Below the pieces are notes generated by a model. The model was not told the DNA's origin and did not search any database. It worked only from the letters and a program-made list of their open reading frames with translations. From Pseudomonas fulva NBRC 16637 = DSM 17717 (GTDB lineage: Bacteria > Pseudomonadota > Gammaproteobacteria > Pseudomonadales > Pseudomonadaceae), in the NCBI RefSeq assembly GCF_000730565.1, contig NZ_BBIQ01000001.1, forward strand, positions 124,001 through 188,000: a stretch of DNA of 64,000 nucleotides, read 5' to 3'. Both the position numbers and the translations under genes were made by a program. The number at the start of each line of letters is the position of its first letter. Within the stretch, counting starts at the first letter, position 1. Shown here piece by piece: positions 20,165-30,659 of this stretch.

Positions 20165-21469
20165 ATGCGAGTTCTGGTACTTGGTAGCGGCGTGATTGGA
20201 ACCGCCAGTGCCTATTACCTGGCCCGGCAAGGGTTCGAAGTGACGGTGGTGGACCGCCAGCCAGCGGTGGCCATGGAAACCAGCTTCGCCAACGCCGGCC
20301 AGATCTCGCCCGGCTATGCCTCACCGTGGGCGGCGCCAGGGGTGCCTCTAAAAGCCGTGAAGTGGTTGCTCGAGCGTCACGCTCCGCTTGCCATCAAGCT
20401 GACCGGTGACGTGGACCAGTACCTGTGGATGGCGCAGATGCTGCGTAACTGCACGGCCAACCGCTATGCCGTGAACAAGGAGCGCATGGTGCGGTTGTCC
20501 GAGTACAGCCGCGACTGCCTCGACGAACTGCGCGCCGAAACCGGAATCGCGTACGAGAACCGTAGCCTGGGCACTACCCAGCTGTTCCGTACCCAAGCCC
20601 AGGTCGATGCAGCTGCCAAGGATATCGCCGTGCTCGAGCAATCAGGCGTGCCTTATGAATTGCTCGATCGCGATGGCATCGCCCGGGTCGAACCTGCCCT
20701 GGCCAGTGTGAAGGGCATCCTCGCCGGCGCACTGCGCCTGCCTAACGACCAGACCGGCGATTGCCAGTTGTTCACCACCAAGCTCGCGGAAATGGCCCGG
20801 AACCTGGGCGTGGAGTTCCGCTTCGGGCAGGATATCCAGCGTCTGGATCATGCAGGTGACCGCATCAACGGTGTCTGGATCGATGGCAAGCTCGAAACCG
20901 CCGACCGCTATGTGCTGGCATTGGGCAGCTATTCGCCGCAGATGCTCAAGCCTCTGGGTATCAAGGCGCCGGTCTATCCGTTGAAGGGTTACTCCCTGAC
21001 CGTGCCCATCACCAACGGCGACATGGCGCCTGCCTCGACCATCCTCGACGAGACCTACAAGGTTGCCATCACCCGTTTCGACAACCGTATCCGGGTTGGG
21101 GGCATGGCTGAAATCGCGGGCTTTGACCTGTCGCTCAACCCCCGTCGACGTGAAACGCTGGAGATGATCGTCAACGACCTTTATCCTCGCGGCGGTGATT
21201 TGAGCCAAGCCAGTTTCTGGACCGGGCTGCGTCCCGCGACGCCAGACGGCACCCCCATCGTGGGTGCAACCGCCTTCAGTAACCTGTTCCTCAACACAGG
21301 GCACGGCACGCTGGGCTGGACCATGGCCTGTGGCTCGGGTCGCCTGCTGGCTGACCTGATCGCGCGCAAGAAACCGCAGATCAGTGCACAAGGGCTGGAC
21401 ATCTCGCGCTATGGCAGCAGCCGCGAAGTGGCCCGTCACGGGCATGGTTCGCCTGCCCATCAGCAGTAA
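20165..21469 (+). CDS. dadA: D-amino acid dehydrogenase small subunit
   Basis: A 434-aa membrane-associated FAD enzyme oxidising D-alanine and other D-amino acids to keto acids, passing electrons to the respiratory chain. The N-terminal FAD motif is [19 protein letters not shown], and [20 protein letters not shown] is the DadA signature. The C-terminal [26 protein letters not shown] stretch completes the flavin site. The upstream region of the frame is non-homologous, so 20165 is chosen. It is followed by alr/dadX after 80 bp, so L-Ala to D-Ala to pyruvate can run as one pathway. Confidence 0.96.
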   Translation: MRVLVLGSGVIGTASAYYLARQGFEVTVVDRQPAVAMETSFANAGQISPGYASPWAAPGVPLKAVKWLLERHAPLAIKLTGDVDQYLWMAQMLRNCTANRYAVNKERMVRLSEYSRDCLDELRAETGIAYENRSLGTTQLFRTQAQVDAAAKDIAVLEQSGVPYELLDRDGIARVEPALASVKGILAGALRLPNDQTGDCQLFTTKLAEMARNLGVEFRFGQDIQRLDHAGDRINGVWIDGKLETADRYVLALGSYSPQMLKPLGIKAPVYPLKGYSLTVPITNGDMAPASTILDETYKVAITRFDNRIRVGGMAEIAGFDLSLNPRRRETLEMIVNDLYPRGGDLSQASFWTGLRPATPDGTPIVGATAFSNLFLNTGHGTLGWTMACGSGRLLADLIARKKPQISAQGLDISRYGSSREVARHGHGSPAHQQ

Positions 21470-21549
21470 ACCATCCATTGGGGTGCTCGCGAATGACCTG
21501 CGCGTGCCCCAGCTTCGATTTCAACCCGTATGACTTTTAAGGCAGCCGC

Positions 21550-22623
21550 ATGCGCCCCGCCCGTGCCCTGATCGACCTCCAGGCCCTGCGCCATAATTAC
21601 CGTCTCGCCCGTGAACTGACCGGCGCCAAGGCGCTTGCCGTGATCAAGGCCGACGCCTACGGTCACGGTGCCGTGCGCTGCGCGTTGGCGCTCGAGCCCG
21701 AGGCGGACGGGTTTGCCGTGGCCTGCATCGAAGAGGCACTGGAGCTGCGTGCGGCCGGCATCAGGAGCCCAGTACTGCTGTTGGAGGGCTTCTTCGAAGC
21801 CAGTGAGCTGCCATTGATCGTCGAACATGACCTGTGGTGCGTCGTGCATTCGGCCTGGCAGTTGGAGGCCATCGAGAAAAGCCCGCTGCACAGCCCACTC
21901 ACCGTCTGGCTCAAGCTCGATACCGGCATGCACCGTGTAGGGCTGCATCCCAAGGATTATCGCGATGCCTATGAACGCCTGCTGGCCAGCGGCAAGGTAG
22001 GGCGCATCGTGCTCATGAGCCATTTCGCCCGTGCCGATGAATTGGATGCTAAGGCCACAAGCGAGCAGATTGCCGTGTTCGAAACCGCGCGCCAGGGCTT
22101 GGCTGCAGAGTGCAGCCTGCGCAACTCCCCAGCCGTGCTGGGTTGGCCCCAGGCAGCCGGTGATTGGGTACGGCCAGGCCTGATGCTCTATGGCGCCACG
22201 CCGTTCGACATGCCTCAAGCACACGCCCAACGCCTGCAGCCGGTCATGACACTGCAGTCGCGGGTCATCAGTGTGCGGGAGCTGCCGGCTGGCGAGCCGG
22301 TGGGTTACGGCGCCACGTTCGTCAGCACGCGGCCCACCCGTGTAGGCGTGGTTGCCATGGGCTACGCCGACGGTTACCCGCGCCAGGCGCCCAACGGCAC
22401 GCCGGTCATCGTTGCCGGCAGTCGAGCCCCGCTCATTGGTCGCGTGTCGATGGACATGCTGAGCATCGACCTGACCGACGTGCCCCAAGCGACGGTCGGC
22501 AGCCCAGTCGAACTGTGGGGCAAGCAGGTCCATGCCACTGAGGTGGCGAGCCAGGCCGGTACTATCCCTTACCAGATCTTCTGCAACCTCAAGCGGGTGC
22601 CCCGGGAATACGTGGGGGACTAA
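21550..22623 (+). CDS. dadX: Alanine racemase (catabolic, DadX type)
   Basis: A 357-aa PLP-dependent racemase interconverting L- and D-alanine. The PLP lysine is Lys33 in [11 protein letters not shown] and the opposing base Tyr253 in VGYGATF. The motif [13 protein letters not shown] lies near residue 300. Placement downstream of dadA marks it as the catabolic copy rather than the cell-wall Alr. The gap to dadA is short and without a terminator, so they are co-transcribed. Confidence 0.95.
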   Translation: MRPARALIDLQALRHNYRLARELTGAKALAVIKADAYGHGAVRCALALEPEADGFAVACIEEALELRAAGIRSPVLLLEGFFEASELPLIVEHDLWCVVHSAWQLEAIEKSPLHSPLTVWLKLDTGMHRVGLHPKDYRDAYERLLASGKVGRIVLMSHFARADELDAKATSEQIAVFETARQGLAAECSLRNSPAVLGWPQAAGDWVRPGLMLYGATPFDMPQAHAQRLQPVMTLQSRVISVRELPAGEPVGYGATFVSTRPTRVGVVAMGYADGYPRQAPNGTPVIVAGSRAPLIGRVSMDMLSIDLTDVPQATVGSPVELWGKQVHATEVASQAGTIPYQIFCNLKRVPREYVGD

Positions 22624-22717
22624 GGCGTCAGGGCGGGTGGTGTGTTGTAAATACTGAACGGCGTTGCCATGATATCGTTCACATCCACCCGCATACCCGT
22701 CTCAGGAGGCTCCAGCT

Positions 22718-23266
22718 TTGGACGTCGGCGAACGACTGCAAGCCATCCGCACGCTCAAGGGCCTGTCCCAGCGTGAACTCGCCAAGCGCGCGGGCGTTAC
22801 CAACAGCACCATCTCGATGATCGAGAAGAACAGTGTGAGCCCATCGATCAGTTCGCTGCGCAAGGTACTGAGCGGCATTCCCATGTCCATGGTCGAGTTC
22901 TTTTCCGTCGAGCTCGAACCCGAGAGCCCTGCGCAAATCGTCTACAAGGCCCACGAACTGATCGACATCTCCGATGGTGCGGTGACCATGAAGCTGGTTG
23001 GCAAATCGCACCGTAACCGCGCCATCGCTTTTCTGACCGAGGTGTACCCGCCTGGCGCCGACACCGGCGCCGAAATGCTGACCCATGATGGCGAAGAGAC
23101 CGGCATCCTGCTCGAAGGCCGCCTGGAGTTGGTGGTCGGTACCGAGCTGTTCATTCTCGAAGCAGGCGACAGCTACTACTTCGAAAGCACCCGCCCGCAC
23201 CGTTTTCGCAACCCGTTCGAACAGCCAGCACGCTTGATCAGTGCCGCTACCCCCTCGAACTTTTGA
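22718..23266 (+). CDS. pauR: XRE-cupin transcriptional regulator, PauR/PuuR-like
   Basis: A 182-aa repressor. The N-terminal XRE helix-turn-helix (ERLQAIRTLKGLSQRELAKR, then NSTISMIEKNSVSPSISSLRKV) is joined to a C-terminal cupin sensor (about 110-180). The start is TTG at 22718, supported by an AGGAGG ribosome-binding site 8 bp upstream; no ATG is available nearby. In P. aeruginosa the gene in this place next to dadX is PauR, which controls gamma-glutamyl polyamine catabolism. The symbol therefore rests on family plus synteny. Confidence 0.85.
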   Translation: MDVGERLQAIRTLKGLSQRELAKRAGVTNSTISMIEKNSVSPSISSLRKVLSGIPMSMVEFFSVELEPESPAQIVYKAHELIDISDGAVTMKLVGKSHRNRAIAFLTEVYPPGADTGAEMLTHDGEETGILLEGRLELVVGTELFILEAGDSYYFESTRPHRFRNPFEQPARLISAATPSNF

Positions 23267-23402
23267 TCCAGCGCAGTGCATTGACGCGTCAATACCCCTT
23301 TCCTGTGTAGGGTCGTTTCCCGGCCTCGGGCTTGTCGTTATACTTTTCGGCGCTCGAGGATCCGTGGCCGCGAGCATGATTAGCCACCATGAGGGTGTTC
23401 GC

Positions 23403-23825
23403 GTGAATCAAGTCAAGAAGATGCTGGCCATCCCGGCCGCCGTACTGGCCCTGTGGGCAATCACCGCTACCGCTGCGACCAACGACGATATCGCCAAGCG
23501 CCTGGAGCCGGTCGGCAAGGTGTGTATCCAGGGCCAGGAATGCAAGGGCATGGCCGTGTCCGCCAGCACGGGTGCCGGGTCTGCCAGGACGCCGGATGAC
23601 ATCATCGCCAAGCATTGCACGGCCTGCCATGGCACGGGGCTGCTCGGCGCGCCGAAAGTGGGCGACAACGCAGCCTGGAAGGAGCGTGCCGACCACCAGG
23701 GTGGGTTGGATGGCATCCTGGCCAAGGCCATCACGGGCATCAACGCCATGCCGCCGAAGGGCACCTGCGCGGATTGCTCGGATGATGAGCTCAAGGCCGC
23801 TATTCAGAAGATGTCTGGCCTGTAA
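23403..23825 (+). CDS. cycB: Cytochrome c5
   Basis: A 140-aa periplasmic or membrane-attached monohaem cytochrome c. A GTG start at 23403 with GAGGG seven bases upstream gives a Sec signal (NQVKKMLAIPAAVLALWAITATA). The haem-binding motif is CTACH, with a distal Met in NAMPPKGTC. The extra Cys pair in the C-terminal CADCSDD is characteristic of class I cytochrome c5; two more Cys occur upstream (CIQGQEC). An ATG nine codons earlier (23376) is possible but less well placed. It serves electron transfer to terminal oxidases. Confidence 0.88.
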   Translation: MNQVKKMLAIPAAVLALWAITATAATNDDIAKRLEPVGKVCIQGQECKGMAVSASTGAGSARTPDDIIAKHCTACHGTGLLGAPKVGDNAAWKERADHQGGLDGILAKAITGINAMPPKGTCADCSDDELKAAIQKMSGL

Positions 23826-23877
23826 ATACCGCAATGTGCCGCGTAGCAGTCCCAGTATTCTAGCTTCGCCTCTTGCC

Positions 23878-23926
23878 TTGCCGGGGCCGCTTCGCGGCCC
23901 ATCGCGGCCGGTCCGGCGCCCCGGCG
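23878..23926 (+). repeat. REP-like palindromic element, copy 1
   Basis: GGGGCCGC-GCGGCCCAT-type element with its tail ending CGCCCCGGC. It is alike over about 45 bp to copies at 44857-44903 and 44930-44975. It lies in the 263-bp gap between cycB and the acetyl-CoA hydrolase gene; the rest of that gap shows nothing else I can name. Confidence 0.6.
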
Positions 23927-24088
23927 AGAGCGCTCAGGCACCGCGTACGCGTGGACCTACGCTGTGGCTGAAGACCACCGAGTTATCCAGACCCCAGGTG
24001 GCTGCGGCTTCCTCTTACCGTCCAGGCAACCAACCTGTCTACCTGCCTGTCGAACCTCCTGAACCCAAGCACGAACCAGGAGGCCTCG

Positions 24089-25945
24089 ATGCACCTCAGC
24101 TCCATCGACCAGGCCGTCGAACAGATCCTGTCACGCCTGCCAACCCATATCCACATGGGCCTGCCGCTGGGCCTGGGCAAACCCAATGCTTTCGTCAACG
24201 CCCTCTATGCCCGCATCCGCGAATTGCCCGAACGCCGTCTGACGATCTATACGGCCCTTTCCCTGGGTCGACCGGCGCTCGGGGATGGCTTGCAGCGACG
24301 CTTGCTCGAGCCCTTCGTGGAGCGCGTGTTCGGCGACTACGAAGAGCTTCACTACCTGGCCGACCTGCGCAATGACAGCCTGCCGCCAAACATTCGCGTA
24401 GAACAGTTCTTCATGCAGCCCGGCAGCCTGCTTGCCAGTGAATCGGCCCAACAGGATTACGTCAGCAGCAACTACAGCCATGCCGCGCGAGACATCAATG
24501 CCAAGGGCCTGAACCTGATCGCCCAACTGGTGGCGGCTACGCCGGAGCGGCCCGTTCACCTGAGCCTGGCCTGCAACCCGGACATCACCCTGGACCTGTT
24601 ACCCATGGTCGAACGCCGCCGCGCCGCTGGCGAGACCATTCTGATGCTGGGCCAGGTGCATGCGCAGTTGCCGTACATGCCCGGTGATGCCGAGCTGCCA
24701 ATGGATGCCTTCGACCTGCTGTTGGACGAAGCCGAGCAGCGCCAGTTGTTTTCGACGCCCAACATGCCGGTCACCACGCAGGACCACTGCCTCGGCCTGC
24801 ATGCCAGCAGCCTGGTGCGTGACGGGGGTACCTTGCAGATCGGGATTGGTGCCATGGGCGATGCGGTTGCCGCCGCGCTGCTCGCTCGCCAGAGCGATAA
24901 CGTTGCTTACCGCGCAGCGCTCGACAGCCTTGGCGCGAGTACCGCGCAGGCCCTGATCGAGCGGGAAGGCGGGCTCGCGCCCTTCGAGCATGGGCTATAT
25001 GGCTGTAGCGAGATGTTCGTCAACGGGCTGCTGGCGCTGGCCGAAGCAGGCTTGCTGCGGCGTGCTGTCGATGAGCAGGGGGTAGTCCTGCACGGAGGGT
25101 TCTTCCTCGGCCCGCAAGCGTTCTACCAGCGCCTGCGCGACATGAGCCTGGAGCAGCGTGCGCGGTTTGCCATGACCGGTATCGGCTTCGTCAATGAGCT
25201 CTACGGTGATGAACAGCTCAAGCGTGCTCAGCGACAGGACGCACGCTTCATCAATACGGTGTTCGGCATGACCCTGCTCGGCGCGGGTGTGGCCGATCAG
25301 CTCGAAGACGGGCGCGTGCTGAGCGGGGTAGGTGGGCAGTACAACTTCGTTGCCCAGGGGCACGCGCTGGAAGGTGGCCGCTCGATACTGCTGCTGCGCA
25401 GTTGGCGCGAAGCGGGTGGCGAGGTTTCATCGAACATTTTCTGGAACTACGGCCATTGCACCATTCCCCGCCACCTGCGCGATATCGTGGTGACCGAATA
25501 TGGCATCGCTGACCTCAGGGGGCAGACCGACAGTGAGGTCATTGCGCGATTGCTTGCGGTGTGTGACTCCCGGTTCCAGCAAAGCCTCATCGAGCAGGCC
25601 AGGGACGCTGGCAAGCTGGCGGAAGATTTTCAGCTCGACAGGCGTTTTGCCGATAACACGCCGCAGCGCCTGGCCGCAGCCCGGGCGCAGCATCCACAGC
25701 TGTTCCCGGAGTACCCCATGGGGACCGACTTCACGGCTGAAGAGCAGGACTTGTTACGGGCGCTGAACTGGTTGAAAAGCAAGTTCAAGCTCAGCGAGGC
25801 GCTTGAGCTGGGCAAAGCCGCGCTGGACGCGCCAGGGCCCCAAGGGTATGAGCGGCATCTGGCACGGATGCAGCTTGACCAGCCTCAGGGGCTCAAGGAA
25901 GAGCTGTACCAACGGTTGCTGTTGGCAGGCCTGGCGGCGACCTGA
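24089..25945 (+). CDS. Acetyl-CoA hydrolase/transferase family protein
   Basis: A 618-aa two-domain CoA-transferase/hydrolase. The C-terminal half contains the family landmarks GVGGQYNFVAQ and VVTEYGIADLRGQTD, and a glutamate-bearing segment YGCSEMFVNG. The N-terminal domain (1-200) is the NADH-like Rossmann half. An AGGAGG ribosome-binding site precedes the ATG. Members exchange or hydrolyse acetyl-, propionyl- or succinyl-CoA; the substrate here is unknown. It stands alone, convergent with xpt. Confidence 0.88.
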   Translation: MHLSSIDQAVEQILSRLPTHIHMGLPLGLGKPNAFVNALYARIRELPERRLTIYTALSLGRPALGDGLQRRLLEPFVERVFGDYEELHYLADLRNDSLPPNIRVEQFFMQPGSLLASESAQQDYVSSNYSHAARDINAKGLNLIAQLVAATPERPVHLSLACNPDITLDLLPMVERRRAAGETILMLGQVHAQLPYMPGDAELPMDAFDLLLDEAEQRQLFSTPNMPVTTQDHCLGLHASSLVRDGGTLQIGIGAMGDAVAAALLARQSDNVAYRAALDSLGASTAQALIEREGGLAPFEHGLYGCSEMFVNGLLALAEAGLLRRAVDEQGVVLHGGFFLGPQAFYQRLRDMSLEQRARFAMTGIGFVNELYGDEQLKRAQRQDARFINTVFGMTLLGAGVADQLEDGRVLSGVGGQYNFVAQGHALEGGRSILLLRSWREAGGEVSSNIFWNYGHCTIPRHLRDIVVTEYGIADLRGQTDSEVIARLLAVCDSRFQQSLIEQARDAGKLAEDFQLDRRFADNTPQRLAAARAQHPQLFPEYPMGTDFTAEEQDLLRALNWLKSKFKLSEALELGKAALDAPGPQGYERHLARMQLDQPQGLKEELYQRLLLAGLAAT

Positions 25946-25950
25946 AGACG

Positions 25951-25973
25951 ACAGGGGCTGCCGCGCAGCCCCT
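25951..25973. terminator. Hairpin between the acetyl-CoA hydrolase gene and xpt
   Basis: Perfect arms CAGGGGCTGC/GCAGCCCCTG with a 3-nt loop in the gap between convergent genes. It lacks a long T-run and resembles the hairpin at 1819-1841. Confidence 0.5.
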
Positions 25974-26005
25974 GGTGGCCCGGATGTAAGCGAGCCAGTG
26001 CCGCC

Positions 26006-26623
<618 letters not shown>

Positions 26624-26640
26624 TTAAGAGTAATGGTTGA

Positions 26641-28650
26641 TCAGCGTTTGAGCATCGCCCGGATGTCGGCCAGGGCATTGTTGCCGCGTGCGGCCTTGAC
26701 CTCGACCGGGGCATCGTCCAGTCCTTCCCAGGACAGGTCTTCGGGGGGCAGCTCGTCGAGGAAGCGACTAGGCGTGCAGTCGATGATTTCCCCGTATTGC
26801 TTGCGTTTGGCGGCGAAGGTGAACGCCAGCGTCTGGCGTGCGCGGGTGATGCCCACGTAAGCCAGGCGGCGCTCTTCCTCGATGGTGTCGGCCTCGATGC
26901 TGGAGCGGTGAGGCAGGATCTCCTCCTCCATGCCCATGATGAACACGTAGGGAAATTCCAGGCCCTTGGACGCGTGCAGGGTCATCATCTGCACACCGTC
27001 GGCGTTTTCTTCCTCTTCCTGCTGGCGTTCGAGCATATCGCGCAGCACTAACTTGCCGATGGCGTCCTCGATGGTCATGTCACCCTCTTCGTCCTTCTCG
27101 AGGGTATTCTTCAGCGCTTCGACCAGGAACCAGACGTTGCTGATGCGAAACTCCGCTGCCTTATCGCTGGCGGTCTGCTGGCGGATCCAGTTCTCGTAGT
27201 CGATGTCGCGGATCATTTCATGCAGGGCGGCGATGGGATCATCCAGCGCCACCTTGTGGCGCACGCCGTCCAGCCAATGCTTGAAACGCTGCAGGCGCTC
27301 GGTGTAGCGCGCATCCAGGTGCTCGCCCAGCCCCAGTTCCTCACTGGCGGCATACATCGAGACACCCCGGCCGGTGGCATAGTTGCCGAGCTTTTCCAGG
27401 GTGGTCGAGCCGATTTCCCGGCGCGGCACGTTGATGACCCGCAGGTAGGCGTTGTCGTCGTCAGGGTTTACCAGCAGGCGCAGATAGGCCATGAGGTCTT
27501 TGACTTCCTGACGGCCGAAGAAGCTGTTGCCGCCGGAAAGACGGTAAGGCACTTGGTGGTGCTGCAACTTCAGCTCGATCAGCTTGGCCTGGTAGTTACC
27601 GCGGTACAGGATGGCGAAATCGCTGTAGGGACGGTTGGTGCGCAGGTGCAGCGTGAGGATTTCCATCGCCACGCGTTCGGCCTCGGCGTCCTCGTTCTTG
27701 CAACGGATCACCCGGATCTCGTCACCAACGCCCATCTCGCTCCAGAGCTGTTTCTCGAATGCGTGCGGGTTGTTGGCGATCAACACGTTGGCGCAACGCA
27801 GGATGCGGCTGGTGGAGCGGTAGTTCTGCTCCAGCATGACCACTTTCAGGGAGGGGTAATCCTCCTTGAGCAGCATCAGGTTCTCAGGACGCGCGCCGCG
27901 CCAGGCGTAGATCGACTGGTCGTCGTCGCCCACGACGGTGAACTGGTTGCGCATGCCGATCAGCATCTTCACCAGCAGGTACTGACTGGCGTTGGTGTCC
28001 TGGTATTCGTCGACCAGCAGATAACGCACGCGGTTCTGCCAGCGCTCGAGCACCTCGGGGTTTTCCTGGAACAACTTGACCGGCTGCAGGATCAGGTCGT
28101 CGAAGTCCACGGCGTTGAACGCCTTGAGCGTGCGCTGATAGTGGGTGTAGACGACCGCAGCGGTCTGCTCGCGCGGGTTGCGTGCCTTCTCAAGGGCCTC
28201 GGGAGGCAGGATCAGGTCGTTCTTCCAGGCACCGATCATGTTCTTGATTTCGTCGATGCCGTCGTCGCCGGAGTACTCCTTCTGCATGATGTCCGACAGC
28301 AGGGCCTTGATATCCGATTCGTCGAAGATCGAGAACCCAGGCTTGTAGCCCAGGCGGTCGTGCTCCTTGCGGATGATGTTCAGGCCCAGGTTGTGGAACG
28401 TGCAGACCGTCAGCCCTCGGCCTTCGCCCGGACGCAGCAGGCTGGCAACCCGCTCCTTCATCTCGCGGGCGGCCTTGTTGGTGAAGGTCATGGCCACGAT
28501 GTACTGGGCGCGAATACCGCAGTTCTGGATGAGGTGGGCAATTTTGCGCGTGATGACGCTGGTCTTGCCCGAACCTGCACCGGCGAGCACCAAAAGAGGG
28601 CCGCCGACATAGTCACGGGCTTCCTGCTGCCGGGGATTGAGTCGGGACAT
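26641..28650 (-). CDS. rep: ATP-dependent DNA helicase Rep
   Basis: A 669-aa superfamily 1A 3'-to-5' helicase that helps replication forks pass nucleoprotein blocks. Walker A is AGAGSGKT (residues 23-30). Further motifs: VDEYQDTN (II), GDDDQSIYAWRGA (III), LEQNYRSTSRIL (IV) and MTLHASKGLEF (V). The start MSRLNPRQQEARDYVGGP fits the family. The 290-bp upstream gap is shared with the divergent GGDEF-EAL gene. Confidence 0.97.
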   Translation of the reverse strand: MSRLNPRQQEARDYVGGPLLVLAGAGSGKTSVITRKIAHLIQNCGIRAQYIVAMTFTNKAAREMKERVASLLRPGEGRGLTVCTFHNLGLNIIRKEHDRLGYKPGFSIFDESDIKALLSDIMQKEYSGDDGIDEIKNMIGAWKNDLILPPEALEKARNPREQTAAVVYTHYQRTLKAFNAVDFDDLILQPVKLFQENPEVLERWQNRVRYLLVDEYQDTNASQYLLVKMLIGMRNQFTVVGDDDQSIYAWRGARPENLMLLKEDYPSLKVVMLEQNYRSTSRILRCANVLIANNPHAFEKQLWSEMGVGDEIRVIRCKNEDAEAERVAMEILTLHLRTNRPYSDFAILYRGNYQAKLIELKLQHHQVPYRLSGGNSFFGRQEVKDLMAYLRLLVNPDDDNAYLRVINVPRREIGSTTLEKLGNYATGRGVSMYAASEELGLGEHLDARYTERLQRFKHWLDGVRHKVALDDPIAALHEMIRDIDYENWIRQQTASDKAAEFRISNVWFLVEALKNTLEKDEEGDMTIEDAIGKLVLRDMLERQQEEEENADGVQMMTLHASKGLEFPYVFIMGMEEEILPHRSSIEADTIEEERRLAYVGITRARQTLAFTFAAKRKQYGEIIDCTPSRFLDELPPEDLSWEGLDDAPVEVKAARGNNALADIRAMLKR

Positions 28651-28866
28651 GCTAGAAACCGGGGGTCGCCAGAAAATAGCCGCGCATTCTAACAGGCATG
28701 CGTGTTCGTGGCGTGACCGTCTGACGTTCGAGTCAGACTTTCGAAACGATCATTAGCGTCACTAATACTTGCGCCTGAAAAAATCGTATTTGCCGGTTTG
28801 TCCGCTTTCGCGCAGGATGCACGACAAAATACGTCGGACCAGGCTGTCCAAAACCGCTTTTAAGAG

Positions 28867-28881
28867 TGAAAATCATTTCCA
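28867..28881. promoter_or_regulatory. Candidate Fur box upstream of the GGDEF-EAL gene
   Basis: TGAAAATCATTTCCA matches the 7-1-7 Fur consensus TGATAATNATTATCA at 12 of 15 positions when aligned by eye. It sits about 60 bp before the TTG start. The surrounding 290-bp rep-GGDEF gap is AT-rich compared with its neighbours and shows no other element I can name. Confidence 0.35.
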
Positions 28882-28941
28882 TTAATTGCGTTGGGCTCAT
28901 TATCGGTCAACGTTTGCATCGTCGAGCTTTAAGGAGCCGTC

Positions 28942-30609
28942 TTGTCCGCGCCTGTCGAACCTATGCGTTTGCTGCTGTTGGCCAGTGAGCCCGAGTGGGC
29001 GGCCTTGCTGCACGCGTGCATGCCGGCCTTGAAGGGCACGGCCGTACTGCTCACGGCACCCGACTGGGATGCCGTCGACAGTCTGTTCAGCCGCGACCGG
29101 CAGGCCGTGGTGCTGACCACGCCGGCCTTGCGGCCAGCACCCGGTCGCTGTGACCTGCCGACCATCCTGCTGCTGCACAGCGAACCCGAGGCGGCGCCAG
29201 GCGGCGTCAGTGACTGGCTGGTGAGCGACCAACTCAATGGCGACAGCCTGCGTCGCTGCCTGCGCCACGTGCGCGAGCGAGGTGCACTGGTGGCCACCCT
29301 GCAGCGCTTGGCCGAACAAGACCCTTTGACCGGCATCGCCAACCGCCAGGGCTTTCAGGCCTTGCTGGCCACGCGCCTGGCCGACCATGACGGGCGCGGC
29401 GTTGCCTTGGGGCATCTGGACCTGGACAACTTTCGCCACGTCAATGACGCCTTGGGGCACCAGAGTGGGGATCGCCTCATTCTGCAGGTGGTGCTACGTC
29501 TGAAGCATCAGCTCGAAGCAGGCGACCAGCTGGCACGCCTGGGCAGTGACGAGTTCGCCTTGCTGATCGACACCCGCCGCGACCCAGGGCGGGCCGAGTG
29601 GATGGCGGAGCGCATCGTGGAGGCATTGGCCGAGCCCTACTGGGTCGATGGCGAAAGCCTGCTGCTCGGCTGCAGCCTGGGGCTGGCCCACGCCCGCGCC
29701 CAGGGCGGCGCCGACCCGCTGATGTGGCATGCGCACATCGCCATGCGCCAGGCCAAGGCCATCCAGGGCTGTACCTTCCATGTCTTCAACGAGCGCATCA
29801 ATCGCCACGCACGCAGCCTGGCCGATCTCGAAAGCGAGCTGCGCCGGGCCTTGCGCCGTGACGAGCTGGAACTTCACTATCAGCCGCGCCTGAACCTGGC
29901 GGATGGGCGGGTCGTCGGTCTCGAAGCGCTGGTGCGCTGGCGCCACGCCGAACGGGGCTTGCTGCCGCCCAGTGAGTTCGTGCCGCTGGCCGAGCAGAGC
30001 GGGCTGATCGTGCCGCTGGGTTACTGGGTCATCGCCCGTGCCCTGCGCGACATGCAGGCCCTGAACACCCAAGGGCTTGCGCCATTGCACATGGCGGTCA
30101 ACCTCAGTTTCCGGCAGTTCCAGGACAGCCAGCTGCTGGCGACCTTGAGCAGGCTGATCGCCGAGTACGGTGTCGATGCTCACTGGCTGGAATTCGAGCT
30201 GACCGAAACGGCCGTGATGCGGCGCAATGAGCGGGTGCGTCAGACCATGGATGCACTGGGGCGCCTGGGCGTGCGCTTCTCGCTGGACGACTTTGGCACA
30301 GGGTTTTCTTCGTTCGTGCACCTCAACAGCCTGCCGATCACCTTGCTCAAGGTGGACCGCAGTTTCGTTGCGCAGATGGAAATGCGCGAAGAGAACCGCA
30401 AGCTGGTGCATGCCATGATCAACCTGGCCCACAACCTCAACCTCGAAGTGGTGGCCGAGGGCGTCGAAAGCGAAGCGCAATTGGCGTTGCTGCGCGGGTT
30501 TGGCTGCAACCAGGTACAGGGTTACCTGGTCAGCAAGCCCCTGCCGGTAGACGCGCTGATCCCGTTCCTGCGCCAGGTGTCCCATCGCCAGGTGGGGTTT
30601 GCAGGCTAG
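28942..30609 (+). CDS. GGDEF-EAL cyclic di-GMP protein
   Basis: A 555-aa protein with a TTG start backed by AAGGAG. Residues 8-110 resemble a receiver fold lacking a clear phosphoacceptor Asp. The GGDEF domain (about 120-285) has GSDEF at 201-205 instead of GGDEF and no RxxD inhibitory site. The EAL domain (about 300-548) keeps EALVRW (328-333), NLSFRQF, DDFGTGFSS (449-457), LKVDRSF and VAEGVES, so it looks like an active phosphodiesterase. I infer net c-di-GMP breakdown, with the GGDEF part regulatory or weakly active. An ATG at 28963 is the alternative start. Confidence 0.9.
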   Translation: MSAPVEPMRLLLLASEPEWAALLHACMPALKGTAVLLTAPDWDAVDSLFSRDRQAVVLTTPALRPAPGRCDLPTILLLHSEPEAAPGGVSDWLVSDQLNGDSLRRCLRHVRERGALVATLQRLAEQDPLTGIANRQGFQALLATRLADHDGRGVALGHLDLDNFRHVNDALGHQSGDRLILQVVLRLKHQLEAGDQLARLGSDEFALLIDTRRDPGRAEWMAERIVEALAEPYWVDGESLLLGCSLGLAHARAQGGADPLMWHAHIAMRQAKAIQGCTFHVFNERINRHARSLADLESELRRALRRDELELHYQPRLNLADGRVVGLEALVRWRHAERGLLPPSEFVPLAEQSGLIVPLGYWVIARALRDMQALNTQGLAPLHMAVNLSFRQFQDSQLLATLSRLIAEYGVDAHWLEFELTETAVMRRNERVRQTMDALGRLGVRFSLDDFGTGFSSFVHLNSLPITLLKVDRSFVAQMEMREENRKLVHAMINLAHNLNLEVVAEGVESEAQLALLRGFGCNQVQGYLVSKPLPVDALIPFLRQVSHRQVGFAG

Positions 30610-30659
30610 CCAGCCGCGCCCCCTTGGCCAATGCGCAAATCCACATCAAGTCGTTGACA

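Noticed and set aside
24089-25945. Annotation as succinyl-CoA:acetate transferase
   Set aside because: The family exchange motif is visible, but the substrate cannot be separated between hydrolase and transferase; a general name is safer.
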